Source: Hydrotalea sandarakina (GTDB lineage Bacteria; Bacteroidota; Bacteroidia; Chitinophagales; Chitinophagaceae). Taken from it: a stretch of DNA of 64,000 nt. Below the pieces are notes generated by a model. That model did no database searches and was not told the origin of the DNA. It was given only the letters and a program-made list of their open reading frames with translations. How positions within the stretch are numbered: position 1 is the first letter of the stretch; each line of letters starts with the position of its first letter. Positions 1-7,548 of this stretch are shown here, in pieces. Made by a program: the position numbers and the translations under genes. Location: the NCBI RefSeq assembly GCF_003254115.1, contig NZ_QKZV01000013.1, positions 1 to 64,000 of the forward strand, read 5' to 3'.

Positions 1-42
1 AAGAAGCCGTCTCATTACTAAAATTTGAGACGGTTTTTTTAT
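1..42. repeat. left inverted repeat of the insertion sequence
   Basis: It contains GCCGTCTCA, a 12-base spacer and GAGACGGT followed by a T run. It mirrors the right end at 1704-1737. The T run after the stem could also terminate transcription entering from outside. Confidence 0.8.
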
Positions 43-98
43 TTTTCAATATCTTCGATAAAAGTTTATTTTTTTATATATAAATGAAAAATTTAGTT

Positions 99-1637
99 TT
101 AAGCGGCAATTTTCTTTCTTAAATTGTGTGCTAAAGCCATTAAACCGAACTCAAGTTCTGTTTTTTGGATTCCCTTTAAAGAAAATCGTCTAAAATTATG
201 GTTGTGTTTGAGTTGTGCAAATACAGGTTCAACATCGGCTGTGCGTTGTTTTCTTTTTTGTAAACCTTTTTCACTTGTAAGTAGTTCTCTTATTTTTTGT
301 TTGTGTCTTTCAAGATTGTGATTTCTTTCTATACTCCTATTTCCTTTTCCTTTAAAACACTGAACTCGCAGTGGACAACCTTCGCAGTTTTTGGCTTGGT
401 AATGTGATAAATGTTGTGTGTATCCAGCTTCGGTAGTTTTTTTACTTTCGTGAGTTTTGTGCATTTTTTGTCCCATCGGACATACATAATAATCTTCTTC
501 TTGGTTGTAATGAAGATTTTCTTTGCTAAAGGGTTTATGTTCCTTTTGATAATTTTTGTCTTGTTCTTTGTCAAAAGTATTGTACTTCACATAAGCCGTT
601 AATTGTTGTTTTTCAAGGTAATCATAGTTTTCTTCGCTTCCATAACCAGCGTCAGCGGTGATGTCTTCTAATTCTTTAAATACTTCTTCGCCGTAGGTTT
701 CTTTGAAGTTTTCTAAATGTGGTTGTAAGGTCTTAGTATCTGTTGGATTTTGGTGTAATGTGTAATTAACGATGATTTGATTTTCAGTAGATATTTGTGC
801 GTTGTAACCTGGTTTTAGTTGTCCGTTTTGCATGTGATCTTCTTTCATTCGCATAAAAGTAGCATCAGGATCAGTTTTACTGTAGGAGTTTCTTTCACCC
901 AAATTAGCTTCTTGCTCTTCGTATTTTTGAAGATTTTTTTCAAAATTTTGTTTGATGTAACGCAGTTTTGCTTTGGCTTTTGATGTAGCTTTTTCATTCC
1001 CTGAGAGCTTGGCATCGATTTGTTCTACCGTTTTTTGAATAACTTCTTTACTGATTTCTTTAAACTCAGGTGGTTCTGGATTTGGGTCATCATCATTGGA
1101 GATGCTTTGAGTATAATTCCATAATTCCTCTAACTGAGTAAGCATTTTAGCTTTGTTTGTTTTGATGCTATTACCCCAAACAAAGGTATATCTTCCTGCT
1201 TGTGCTTCTATCTTTGTGCCATCGATATAAATTTGTTTTAATGAAATCAATCCTTCAGAAGCCAACATTAATACTACTTGTTTGAAAATTTCTTTAAAAC
1301 TATCCTTTAACTTATTGCTTCTAAATCTATTAATAGTGTTGTGATCAACTATGGTCATTCCGGTTAACCACATAAAATTTATGTTTTCTCTAATGGCTAA
1401 TTCTATTTTCCTGGAAGAATACGTATTAGTCATGTAAGCATACAACATTACTTTGAGCAACATTTTTGGATGGTAAGCTGGATTACCCTCTTTACTGTAT
1501 GCTTTTAATAATGGTTGGATGTTGATAGATTCCACAACTTGGTCAACTACTCGAACAGGATGTTTCTTAGAAATAAGGTCGTCAAACGAATAGGGCAAAA
1601 GTGTGATTTGTCGTTGATTGTAATGTTTAAAATTCAT
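99..1637 (-). CDS. IS1182-family DDE transposase
   Basis: This 512-residue protein should catalyse cut-and-paste movement of the surrounding element. The N-terminal part (about 15-110) has the InsH/DUF772-type domain with the segment YHPKMLLKVMLYAYM and a helix-turn-helix-like stretch. A DDE catalytic core follows. The first acidic residue is probably D139 in IYIDGTKIEAQ, the second lies in DITADAGYGS near residue 337, and the glutamate is in ADVEPVFAQLKHNHNFRRF near the C-terminus. A cysteine group (CPMG, CEGCPLRVQC) lies before the last motif, as in many relatives. The frame is intact and full length for the family, so the element may still be active. Confidence 0.93.
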   Translation of the reverse strand: MNFKHYNQRQITLLPYSFDDLISKKHPVRVVDQVVESINIQPLLKAYSKEGNPAYHPKMLLKVMLYAYMTNTYSSRKIELAIRENINFMWLTGMTIVDHNTINRFRSNKLKDSFKEIFKQVVLMLASEGLISLKQIYIDGTKIEAQAGRYTFVWGNSIKTNKAKMLTQLEELWNYTQSISNDDDPNPEPPEFKEISKEVIQKTVEQIDAKLSGNEKATSKAKAKLRYIKQNFEKNLQKYEEQEANLGERNSYSKTDPDATFMRMKEDHMQNGQLKPGYNAQISTENQIIVNYTLHQNPTDTKTLQPHLENFKETYGEEVFKELEDITADAGYGSEENYDYLEKQQLTAYVKYNTFDKEQDKNYQKEHKPFSKENLHYNQEEDYYVCPMGQKMHKTHESKKTTEAGYTQHLSHYQAKNCEGCPLRVQCFKGKGNRSIERNHNLERHKQKIRELLTSEKGLQKRKQRTADVEPVFAQLKHNHNFRRFSLKGIQKTELEFGLMALAHNLRKKIAA

Positions 1638-1703
1638 ATATAATCGTCTGTAAATCAGATATAAATATACAAAAAATCACTCTTTTATACAAGAAAAAAA
1701 CAT

Positions 1704-1737
1704 AAAAAAACCGTCTCTAGTTGTGAGACGGCTTCTT
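1704..1737. repeat. right inverted repeat of the insertion sequence
   Basis: This end reads as an A run, CCGTCTC, a short spacer and GAGACGGCTTCTT. Its reverse complement matches the first bases of the window, apart from a shorter hairpin loop (6 against 12 bases). Confidence 0.8.
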
Positions 1738-1788
1738 TGTTATTTAGGGAATATGGATTATAAAATTGAATTGTAGTAATAGCAATAT

Positions 1789-3009
1789 TTAATCCCCAAA
1801 AATATCATGTAGCTGCTGTTTTAATGCAGGAATATAAGCGGTGGGCGAAGTATAGTAACCACCATATTTCGCTACAATACGACCTTGTTTGTCTAATAGC
1901 AGCATAGATGGAATTGTTACTATTTGATAGGCATCCCCAATTTTTTGTAATTGCCCTCCAACTTTTTTTATCACCGGCTGATCAAATATTTGAATCCAGG
2001 GCAGGTTGGCATGTTCTACCCAACGGTGCCAGTCTGCAGCACTTTCTTCAGTAGAAATACTAATAATGGTTACATGATTCCGATACAGTGAATCTACTTT
2101 TTTAAGATATGGTTCAATTTGCCGGCAGGGCAGGCAATAAGAGGCACCAAATTCTAATAAAACATATTGCTGTTGTTGATACGCTGCCAAATGTATGGTA
2201 TTACCTTTTACATCTGTTATAGTAAAATCGGGCACAGTATTTCCTACTGCAAATTTTTTTTCATTGGCAATATTTTGTGCAATAATCTTACCATTCTTAC
2301 TATTTTTTAATGCATCAGGATAAGCTGCATACATTTTTTCCAGTGTGGTTAGTGGTATCCAATCATTATTGGAAGATGCTAACCAACTTAATGTAAAATA
2401 AGAAAATGGATTTTGTAAAATAAACAATGAATCTGCACTTTTTTGCTTACTGTTATATAGATTCATTTTTTCCTGAATTGCTTGCTGCAATGACTTACAT
2501 GCAGCAACTTGTATAGTATTGTTTTCCTGAAAAGCCTTTTGAATGGTCTTCTGATAATAAAGCATACTGTCACGTAATGGTTTTTGCAATGCGCTATAAT
2601 AAGCATTCATTACCTTGAACGCAGAAAGAATACTATCTTCTGTAGAACCGGTTAAGTGGGCATGGTTATATATATTGTTAAGTGGAATTGTTAAGTGCAT
2701 GGAAGCAGGTGATAAGAAAATATCACAATATTCATTACTAGCTACAGCATTCATTACTGGTCCAATAGAACAAGTAGCCATAACCGGTTCTGCAATGCAG
2801 CCCTTAAAATAAAAACTATGATTAACCACTTTACAACTGTCTGTTACAAATTTTGTAAGAGTTGCCGCATATTGCAGGTAAATTATTGTACCATTTGGCC
2901 ATTCTGTAGTACCTTGTATGGTAAAAGGTTTACAGGCATTCTGTTGGGCGAATAGGCAAGGAAAAGAGAATAAAAGAAGGATGGAAAAGAAAAAAATTGA
3001 ATTTCGCAT
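1789..3009 (-). CDS. DUF4369/TlpA-like secreted thioredoxin (T1)
   Basis: The 406-residue protein begins with a signal peptide (about 1-21, ending LFAQQ) and should act in the periplasm. A DUF4369-type beta domain (about 25-125) and a helical linker precede a TlpA/AhpC-type thioredoxin domain with active site C292-L-P-C295 and a cis-proline segment (TIPSMLLLD). It probably reduces, oxidises or isomerises thiols. Upstream on the same strand is the cysteine-rich precursor P1, and a hairpin with a T run separates the two. By position the likely substrate is that peptide. Similar domain pairs also occur in cytochrome maturation, but no such genes are nearby. Confidence 0.85.
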   Translation of the reverse strand: MRNSIFFFSILLLFSFPCLFAQQNACKPFTIQGTTEWPNGTIIYLQYAATLTKFVTDSCKVVNHSFYFKGCIAEPVMATCSIGPVMNAVASNEYCDIFLSPASMHLTIPLNNIYNHAHLTGSTEDSILSAFKVMNAYYSALQKPLRDSMLYYQKTIQKAFQENNTIQVAACKSLQQAIQEKMNLYNSKQKSADSLFILQNPFSYFTLSWLASSNNDWIPLTTLEKMYAAYPDALKNSKNGKIIAQNIANEKKFAVGNTVPDFTITDVKGNTIHLAAYQQQQYVLLEFGASYCLPCRQIEPYLKKVDSLYRNHVTIISISTEESAADWHRWVEHANLPWIQIFDQPVIKKVGGQLQKIGDAYQIVTIPSMLLLDKQGRIVAKYGGYYTSPTAYIPALKQQLHDIFGD

Positions 3010-3038
3010 ATTTTTTTGAATAAAATAAAAATATAAAA

Positions 3039-3073
3039 AAATTTAAGCACCTATTTAATAGGTGCTTAAATTT
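3039..3073 (-). terminator. hairpin with T run between P1 and T1
   Basis: A near-perfect 17-base stem (AAATTTAAGCACCTATT and its complement) is followed on the minus strand by TTTTTTATATTTTT. It lies between the precursor and the thioredoxin gene. It probably works as a leaky terminator that keeps peptide mRNA more abundant than enzyme mRNA. Confidence 0.6.
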
Positions 3074-3257
3074 TAGGAACATGCATAATAATAATAAGGT
3101 AGCGATTGCGTATTACATAAAGTTCTTGTGCATGTACCTGAAGTGCCCGCAATAGTTGTGCAAGTTGTACCCGGCCACTTCCTGCAGGGCATTCCTGATT
3201 ACAACTATCACTACCCCCCTTAATTTGTTTCATTTCTTCTTTAGTTAGTTGCTTCAT
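3073..3257 (-). pseudogene. disulfide-rich peptide precursor P1, frameshifted
   Basis: The start gives the leader MKQLTKEEMKQIKGG, a canonical double-glycine leader for C39 exporters. The reading frame then gives an unrelated tail. Adding one base in the GGCCGGG run near 3173-3176 restores a core with six cysteines ending YYYYACS and a stop at 3073-3075. That core resembles those of P3 and P9, which end in GYSYYQC. The gene is therefore either a recent pseudogene or carries a single-base sequencing error in a short homopolymer. It follows a dyad promoter at 3346-3374 and precedes T1. Confidence 0.7.
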
Positions 3258-3345
3258 TTTTAAAAATTTAAAAAGTTAAAAAATAACTGTACACCTGCAC
3301 AGGCAACACTTGTACTTAGGCAACCCTAAAATATAAACAATTTTT

Positions 3346-3374
3346 GAATAGTATGTGTAGGGGAAGCCCCACAA
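3346..3374 (-). promoter_or_regulatory. promoter with GTAGGG-type operator, P1 unit
   Basis: On the minus strand TTG (3372-3374), an 18-base spacer and TACTATTC (3346-3353) resemble the Bacteroidota -33/-7 boxes. The spacer holds the dyad GTGGGGCTTCCCCTAC (3357-3372). The following bases (CAAAAATTGTTTATATTTT) are nearly identical downstream of the P9 promoter at 19861. An operator between the boxes would suit a repressor, though activation cannot be excluded. Confidence 0.5.
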
Positions 3375-3410
3375 TTTTTAAATTAACAGTAAGTTAAATC
3401 TATATTAGTT

Positions 3411-4085
3411 TTAAAGAGATGTATCCCCAATTCGAATGAACTTTCTACTAATACAATAAATCAACAATCCCATCCTACCTCCTTCTATGTTTAGCTTTTT
3501 ACATATGCGTTGTATATATACTTCTATAGTTTTTTCTTCTTTGTTTAAAATAAGGCCTATTTCTTTATAGCTTAACGTGCCGGGTAATAAGCTAATAATT
3601 GAACGTTCGGTGGCCGTTAAACGAAGGCTTTTCATATTCAATTGCTCTGCCCACCGTTCTTCTCTAAGCAACTTACGTACATCGGCAGTAATACCCGTTT
3701 GTTCAGAAAAATAAGGTTGATGATTCAATATAGCTGCTATGGCTTTCGGTAATTCTTGTGGTATACTATTTAACATTACCACACTGCTAACACCGAGGGC
3801 TACCGCATCTTTCACCTGTTTTACGCCCAGTTCAGGTACTAGTAGCAAAACGGTTAAGTCCGAATAATGTGTACAAATAAATTCTATTAATGTTAATAAT
3901 TCTATTTTTTTGGAAGGCAAACCCAACACAATGAAACGGGGCAACGGTTTGGCAAAATGAAGTTGCTGTAAAAAATGTACCGCGTCGTTAAACAAAACAA
4001 TTGATAAGGATGAGAAGCAACTTTGTATTTGATGACTTACCACATTTGCCATATCAGTTTGACTGAGGTAAATAAAAATTTTCAT
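3411..4085 (-). CDS. LuxR-type regulator with degenerate receiver domain
   Basis: The 224-residue protein resembles the NarL/FixJ class. Residues 1-125 look like a receiver fold, but the phosphoacceptor aspartate is replaced (segment RFIVLGLPSKK near residue 55) and the N-terminal acidic pair is missing. It is probably not controlled by phosphorylation. Residues about 150-210 form a LuxR-type helix-turn-helix (LTATERSIISLL, SYKEIGLIL, KTIEVYIQRICKKLNI). It is divergent from the VKOR-fusion gene, and two 16-base dyads lie in the shared 160 bp promoter. This suggests it binds GTAGGG/CCCTAC sites at the heads of the peptide operons and controls itself. Confidence 0.75.
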   Translation of the reverse strand: MKIFIYLSQTDMANVVSHQIQSCFSSLSIVLFNDAVHFLQQLHFAKPLPRFIVLGLPSKKIELLTLIEFICTHYSDLTVLLLVPELGVKQVKDAVALGVSSVVMLNSIPQELPKAIAAILNHQPYFSEQTGITADVRKLLREERWAEQLNMKSLRLTATERSIISLLPGTLSYKEIGLILNKEEKTIEVYIQRICKKLNIEGGRMGLLIYCISRKFIRIGDTSL

Positions 4086-4103
4086 TCAAAATATTTTTGT
4101 AAA

Positions 4104-4131
4104 TATAGTATATATATATATATATACTATA
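4104..4131. repeat. 28-bp perfect AT palindrome
   Basis: TATAGTA, an alternating TA stretch and TACTATA form a perfect palindrome in the divergent promoter region, 19 bp upstream of the regulator start. It may be a melting or cruciform element or a second operator. Simple TA expansion is the plain alternative. Confidence 0.5.
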
Positions 4132-4148
4132 TAAGTTTATTTTTTTAA

Positions 4149-4164
4149 GTAGGAAGTTCCCTAC
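4149..4164. promoter_or_regulatory. dyad operator, regulator side
   Basis: GTAGGAAGTTCCCTAC has perfect 5-base arms and the same 16-base length as the operon-head dyads. It lies 23 bp from the site at 4187-4202 and nearer the regulator gene, which fits autoregulation. Confidence 0.5.
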
Positions 4165-4184
4165 CAAATTCAATTTTTAGTAAA

Positions 4185-4214
4185 TTGTAGGGATTCCCCT
4201 ACATCGTACATATT
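4185..4214 (+). promoter_or_regulatory. promoter with perfect GTAGGG-N4-CCCTAC operator, VKOR unit
   Basis: TTG (4185-4187), a 19-base spacer and TACATATT (4207-4214) resemble -33/-7 boxes. The perfect 6+4+6 dyad GTAGGGATTCCCCTAC occupies 4187-4202. The same 16 bases recur at 12246-12261. It should drive the VKOR-fusion gene and the P2-P6 cassettes. Confidence 0.6.
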
Positions 4215-4245
4215 AATATAGTTATTAAATTTACAAAAAACTTAT

Positions 4246-5856
4246 ATGGTATATAGTTTTAACACATCCTTAGATGCGGTAGCTATAAAATACGCTAAAT
4301 TGAAAAGGATACCAATAACAGCATCGCAAATAAAACAATCACTTTTAGAACATCCATTTTATCCCAGCTTATTAAGCCTAAGCGATACCTTTTCAAAATT
4401 TAACCTAAACAACGCGGCTTTTAAATTAAAAGCAACACAAGTAGAAAGCTTAGAAACACCATTTATTGCCTTTCATCAGGTAGAAAATGTGGGTAAAGAT
4501 TTTATTTTAGTACAAGACATCAACAAAAATGACGTTACTTTTTATCATAACCGGGTTAATCAAAAAACCATATCGAAAGAACAGTTTTTACAATCATTTC
4601 AACAAATTGTTTGGGTAACAGAAAATGCTACTCAAAAAAATAATCAGCAATATAAGGAATATAAAAAAGAAGAAATGTACGCAAGGTTAAAGCAGTGGAT
4701 AGCCATTGTTGCAGGCATTGCAGCCATTGCAGGATTAATGGTACTTAACCTATCAATACCTTTCAATAGCTATATTCCATATATAGCCATTGTATGTATT
4801 AAGCTAATTGGAATTCTAGCAACCAGCCTACTGTTGGTATATGAAATTGACCAAAATAATCCATTTATAAAAAATTTATGCGGTATTGGTAAGAAAACAA
4901 ATTGTGGCGCTATTCTACATAGTAAAGCTTCAAAAATTGCCGGAATATCCTGGAGTGAATTAGGCTTTATTTATTTTTCAGCCACATGTATTTTTTTACT
5001 GCTACCCGGCTTAAATTTAGATAATAAATTTTCTATTATAGCCTTATTGAGTGTCTGTGTAAGTCCTTATATTATTTTTAGTATTTATTATCAATGGAAA
5101 GTGATGAAACAATGGTGCCCTTTGTGTTTAATAGTTCAATCAGCACTTTTACTGGAACTGCTTTGGTCGGTTATTTATGTTGGCATATTTACAAAAATAT
5201 CTGATTTAACAATTTTCAACTTAAATATACTGGCTTCATTTTTTATTGCAATCGTTTTACCAACAAATTACTTATTCTTTTTAAAACCAGTATTTCAAGA
5301 TGCCAAAAAATATCAGTTATATTATCAGGCTTATAGAAGAACTCATTTTAATCCCGACGTATTCAATGGTTTGTTAGTACTTCAGCCAACTGCACCTGAT
5401 GGTTGGCAAAATATTGGCATAACAATCGGCAATCCGGAAGGTAAAATCATCATCATCAAAGTTTGCAATCCTTATTGTAACCCCTGCTCAAAAGCACATC
5501 CCGTTTTGGAAGAACTCATCCATTCAAATAAGGATATTCAGGTTAAAATCGTTTTTTTATCCAGTTCTAAAGGAGAAATTGTTGTAAACCATTTAATGGG
5601 TATATATGCAGAAGGTGATGAGTTAAAGACAAAAAATGCATTAGATGCCTGGTACTTATCACCGGAAAAAGATTATGAACAATTTGCCTCCAAATTTCCT
5701 GTAAAAGTGTCTTTAAAAGACCAGCAGGAAAAAGTAAATGCGATGAATCAATGGGTTCGTGAGGCAGCCATTGCATTTACACCCACACTATTTATCAATG
5801 GTTACAGATTGCCGGAAGATTATTCCATTGAAGATTTAAAAAATATCATCAATTAA
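4246..5856 (+). CDS. C39-like/VKOR/thioredoxin fusion, peptide disulfide-forming enzyme
   Basis: The 536-residue protein has three parts. Residues 1-140 resemble a C39 peptidase fold, but the catalytic cysteine region is missing (LLEHPFYPSLLSLSD in its place), so it may bind double-glycine leaders without cutting. Residues about 150-345 form a multi-pass VKOR domain with the loop pair C212/C220 and the quinone-site pair C291-P-L-C294. Residues about 375-536 form a DsbA-like thioredoxin domain with C411-N-P-C414 and a TPT cis-proline. VKOR enzymes pass electrons from new disulfides to quinone. The periplasmic thioredoxin end would oxidise exported peptides. It heads the unit containing P2-P6. 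Confidence 0.85.
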   Translation: MVYSFNTSLDAVAIKYAKLKRIPITASQIKQSLLEHPFYPSLLSLSDTFSKFNLNNAAFKLKATQVESLETPFIAFHQVENVGKDFILVQDINKNDVTFYHNRVNQKTISKEQFLQSFQQIVWVTENATQKNNQQYKEYKKEEMYARLKQWIAIVAGIAAIAGLMVLNLSIPFNSYIPYIAIVCIKLIGILATSLLLVYEIDQNNPFIKNLCGIGKKTNCGAILHSKASKIAGISWSELGFIYFSATCIFLLLPGLNLDNKFSIIALLSVCVSPYIIFSIYYQWKVMKQWCPLCLIVQSALLLELLWSVIYVGIFTKISDLTIFNLNILASFFIAIVLPTNYLFFLKPVFQDAKKYQLYYQAYRRTHFNPDVFNGLLVLQPTAPDGWQNIGITIGNPEGKIIIIKVCNPYCNPCSKAHPVLEELIHSNKDIQVKIVFLSSSKGEIVVNHLMGIYAEGDELKTKNALDAWYLSPEKDYEQFASKFPVKVSLKDQQEKVNAMNQWVREAAIAFTPTLFINGYRLPEDYSIEDLKNIIN

Positions 5857-5864
5857 ATAAAGTT

Positions 5865-6008
5865 ATGAAAGCTTTTCTTTTGGTTACGTTCCCTAAAAGA
5901 AAATATCCGGTGGAACGCCTGCTGCGCAATACAAGCAGCATACCGGATAAGCCAATGCCGGGTGATGCTTTAAGCTCACGGCAAACATTCAATCACTTTA
6001 AAATTTAA
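5865..6008 (+). CDS. small ORF in cassette repeat, copy 1
   Basis: The ORF encodes 47 residues with the conserved segment LLVTFPKRKYPVERLLRN and a tail ending FNHFKI. It starts 8 bases after the VKOR-fusion stop, and its own stop is 4 bases before the P2 start. This geometry suits translational coupling. Versions in the same frame occur at 7088, 8977 and 13679, and a broken one at 23009. It is basic and lacks cysteines. It could be a real peptide, a coupling device, or an open frame inside a structured RNA. I recognise no family. Confidence 0.45.
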   Translation: MKAFLLVTFPKRKYPVERLLRNTSSIPDKPMPGDALSSRQTFNHFKI

Positions 6009-6012
6009 AAAA
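5874..6012 (+). repeat. structured cassette repeat R1
   Basis: This is one of four well-kept copies upstream of precursor genes (P2, P3, P4, P8). It forms a nested hairpin: TATCCGGT (5904-5911) pairs with ACCGGATA (5942-5949), and TGCTGC (5920-5925) pairs with GCAGCA (5935-5940) around a 9-base loop. CGTTCC and GGAACG could form a competing stem. It lies only at cassettes inside units, never at unit heads. Confidence 0.8.
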
Positions 6013-6222
6013 ATGCAAACAAAAAAAATGAGCCTAGCCGACTTACAACAGCAATTGAGCAGGGCAGAAATGAAAAAGATTAAAGCGGGTGGTAACTTAG
6101 ATCAGGGCTTATCTGGCACACAGGGATATATGTGTTGCTGGACCGGCACTTCCAACTGTAGTATTTGCCAACCTGCTGCACGTCCGGATTGTGTCTCTGG
6201 CGCAACTGCAGTTGAATGTTAA
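6013..6222 (+). CDS. disulfide-rich peptide precursor P2
   Basis: The 69-residue product has the leader MQTKKMSLADLQQQLSRAEM followed by KKIKAGG, which is conserved across the locus and has the double-glycine form cut by C39 exporters. The core has six cysteines in the order CC-x6-C-x2-C-x7-C-x8-C, and none lie in the leader. It is probably cut and exported by the ABC transporter at 16315, then oxidised. T2 follows after a hairpin. Target and activity are unknown; an antimicrobial or signalling peptide is a guess. Confidence 0.8.
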   Translation: MQTKKMSLADLQQQLSRAEMKKIKAGGNLDQGLSGTQGYMCCWTGTSNCSICQPAARPDCVSGATAVEC

Positions 6223-6253
6223 ATAATACTAACAGTTGAAGCTTTTATTTTTT

Positions 6254-6283
6254 ACCAGAGGGAAATATAGATTTCCTTCTGGT
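6254..6283 (+). promoter_or_regulatory. intercistronic hairpin between P2 and T2
   Basis: A 13-base stem (ACCAGAGGGAAAT with its complement, one G-U pair) surrounds the loop ATAG. No long T run follows, so RNA protection or attenuation is more likely than full termination. Confidence 0.5.
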
Positions 6284-6305
6284 TTATACACCTAAACTTA
6301 AGTTT

Positions 6306-7058
6306 ATGAAATATACATTCGTATGGTTACTTATTTATTTTTTTTATGGATGTACGTCACCCAATAAAAATGCTATTGCTATTGTGAATGCCCCAGAAAT
6401 TGAAAAAAATATCATGAGTTGGTTGTATTATGAACGTGATTACATGAATTGGTCAGCAGATTGTATAGCCTACAATGAGCAAGACATTCTAATTACTAAA
6501 AAAGATTTTTTAAAACAATTAACAACCGGAAAATATATACCTGTGAGATTACAAAGTAAAGACAGTATAATTCAATATCAATTATCCATAGCCCATAATG
6601 CGGAAGTGGGGAATCTGATTCGCAACAAAGCTATTGTTGAATCACATTACGATTCTATGCGCGGTATGCCACTACCTAACTTTAATTTCAAAACGATAAA
6701 CGGAGCCATCGTTGGTAACAATAGTACACCACGGAAAACCTATGTATTAAATTGCTGGTTTATTCATTGTAAATCCTGTGTTGCTGAATTTTCTCAATTG
6801 AATGAATTGGTAGATGCATACAAGAACAGACCTGATATTGGTTTTTTAGGTCTGGCATTTGATAGTACAGATAGCATCAAAGCATTTTTACCCAATCATA
6901 CGTTTAAATACACCATCATCCCCAATAAAGAAAAATATTTAATGGATACCTTACAAATTATTGGTTTTCCAACGCAGTTAATAGTAGATAGTACAGGCCA
7001 TATCATGAATGTATATTCTAATTTAAATGAAATGAAAGCGGCACTAAAACATTTGTAG
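6306..7058 (+). CDS. TlpA-like lipoprotein thioredoxin (T2)
   Basis: The 250-residue protein is the shortest of the set. It has a lipoprotein-type N-terminus (LLIYFFYGCTS, acylation at the cysteine) and lacks an obvious full DUF4369 domain. The thioredoxin domain has C155-K-S-C158 in CWFIHCKSCVAEF and the cis-proline segment GFPTQLIVD. It should be anchored to a membrane with the active site in the periplasm. It lies directly after P2, so P2 is the likely substrate. Confidence 0.8.
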   Translation: MKYTFVWLLIYFFYGCTSPNKNAIAIVNAPEIEKNIMSWLYYERDYMNWSADCIAYNEQDILITKKDFLKQLTTGKYIPVRLQSKDSIIQYQLSIAHNAEVGNLIRNKAIVESHYDSMRGMPLPNFNFKTINGAIVGNNSTPRKTYVLNCWFIHCKSCVAEFSQLNELVDAYKNRPDIGFLGLAFDSTDSIKAFLPNHTFKYTIIPNKEKYLMDTLQIIGFPTQLIVDSTGHIMNVYSNLNEMKAALKHL

Positions 7059-7087
7059 GCTATTAAAATGTATAAAATTGAAATTTT

Positions 7088-7243
7088 ATGAGTAGGCATA
7101 CATACTATCTTCGTTTGGTTACGTTCTCTAAAAGAAAATATCCGGTGGAACACCTGCTGCGCAATACAAGCAGCATACCGGATAAGCTAACGCCGGTTGA
7201 TGCGCTAAGCTCCCCGCAAACATTCAATCACTTTAAAATTTAA
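7088..7243 (+). CDS. small ORF in cassette repeat, copy 2
   Basis: The ORF gives 51 residues starting MSRHTYYLRL and continuing VTFSKRKYPVEHLLRN, in the same frame as copy 1. Its stop is 5 bases before the P3 start. It differs from copy 1 by substitutions only, with no indels after the first residues. Its status is uncertain because the DNA also folds into the repeat hairpin. Confidence 0.42.
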   Translation: MSRHTYYLRLVTFSKRKYPVEHLLRNTSSIPDKLTPVDALSSPQTFNHFKI

Positions 7244-7248
7244 AAAAA
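7114..7248 (+). repeat. structured cassette repeat R2
   Basis: The outer stem TATCCGGT/ACCGGATA lies at 7139-7184, with the inner TGCTGC/GCAGCA stem inside. It leads the P3 cassette and is the same element as at 5874, 8973 and 13690. Confidence 0.78.
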
Positions 7249-7491
7249 ATGCAAACAAAAAAATTAAGCCTTGCCGGCTTACAACAGCAATTGAGCAGGG
7301 CAGAAATGAAACAAATTAAAGCGGGTGACGGACAAACATTATTGAATGGAGATGGTTGCAATTGCGATAATAGTGACTGTGGCCCGGGAAAAGGTTCTAG
7401 CGATAGTTGCACAATATATGGCACACCTGGCAAATGTGTGTACGCTGCGTGTACCGGGTGTGGGTATTCTTACTATCAATGCACGAATTAA
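7249..7491 (+). CDS. disulfide-rich peptide precursor P3
   Basis: The 80-residue precursor has the leader MQTKKLSLAGLQQQLSRAEM then KQIKAG, and a core with eight cysteines (C-x-C-x4-C-x9-C-x8-C-x4-C-x2-C-x6-C) ending GYSYYQCTN. The core is almost the same as that of P9 at 19980, and the genes after them (T3 and T9) are also each other's closest relatives here. It should be an exported peptide with four disulfides. Confidence 0.82.
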   Translation: MQTKKLSLAGLQQQLSRAEMKQIKAGDGQTLLNGDGCNCDNSDCGPGKGSSDSCTIYGTPGKCVYAACTGCGYSYYQCTN

Positions 7492-7548
7492 GATTCCATT
7501 TATTTAAATGACGATGATTAAAATACTAACCCATTAATAACACTACCG

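Larger units (their letters stand above)
1..1737. mobile_element. IS1182-family insertion sequence
   Basis: One transposase gene is flanked by matching inverted ends. The left end (1-42) and the right end (1704-1737) both carry the GCCGTCTCA / GAGACGGT pair, so each end is also a small hairpin in itself. The right end read in reverse gives AAGAAGCCGTCTCA, the same as the window's first bases. The left boundary therefore lies at or just before position 1, and the target duplication cannot be checked. The element sits downstream of the thioredoxin gene at 1789-3009 and bounds the peptide locus on the left. Confidence 0.88.

Noticed and set aside
329-602. Small ORFs on both strands inside the transposase gene
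   Set aside because: They are other-frame shadows of the intact transposase, with low-complexity hydrophobic text.
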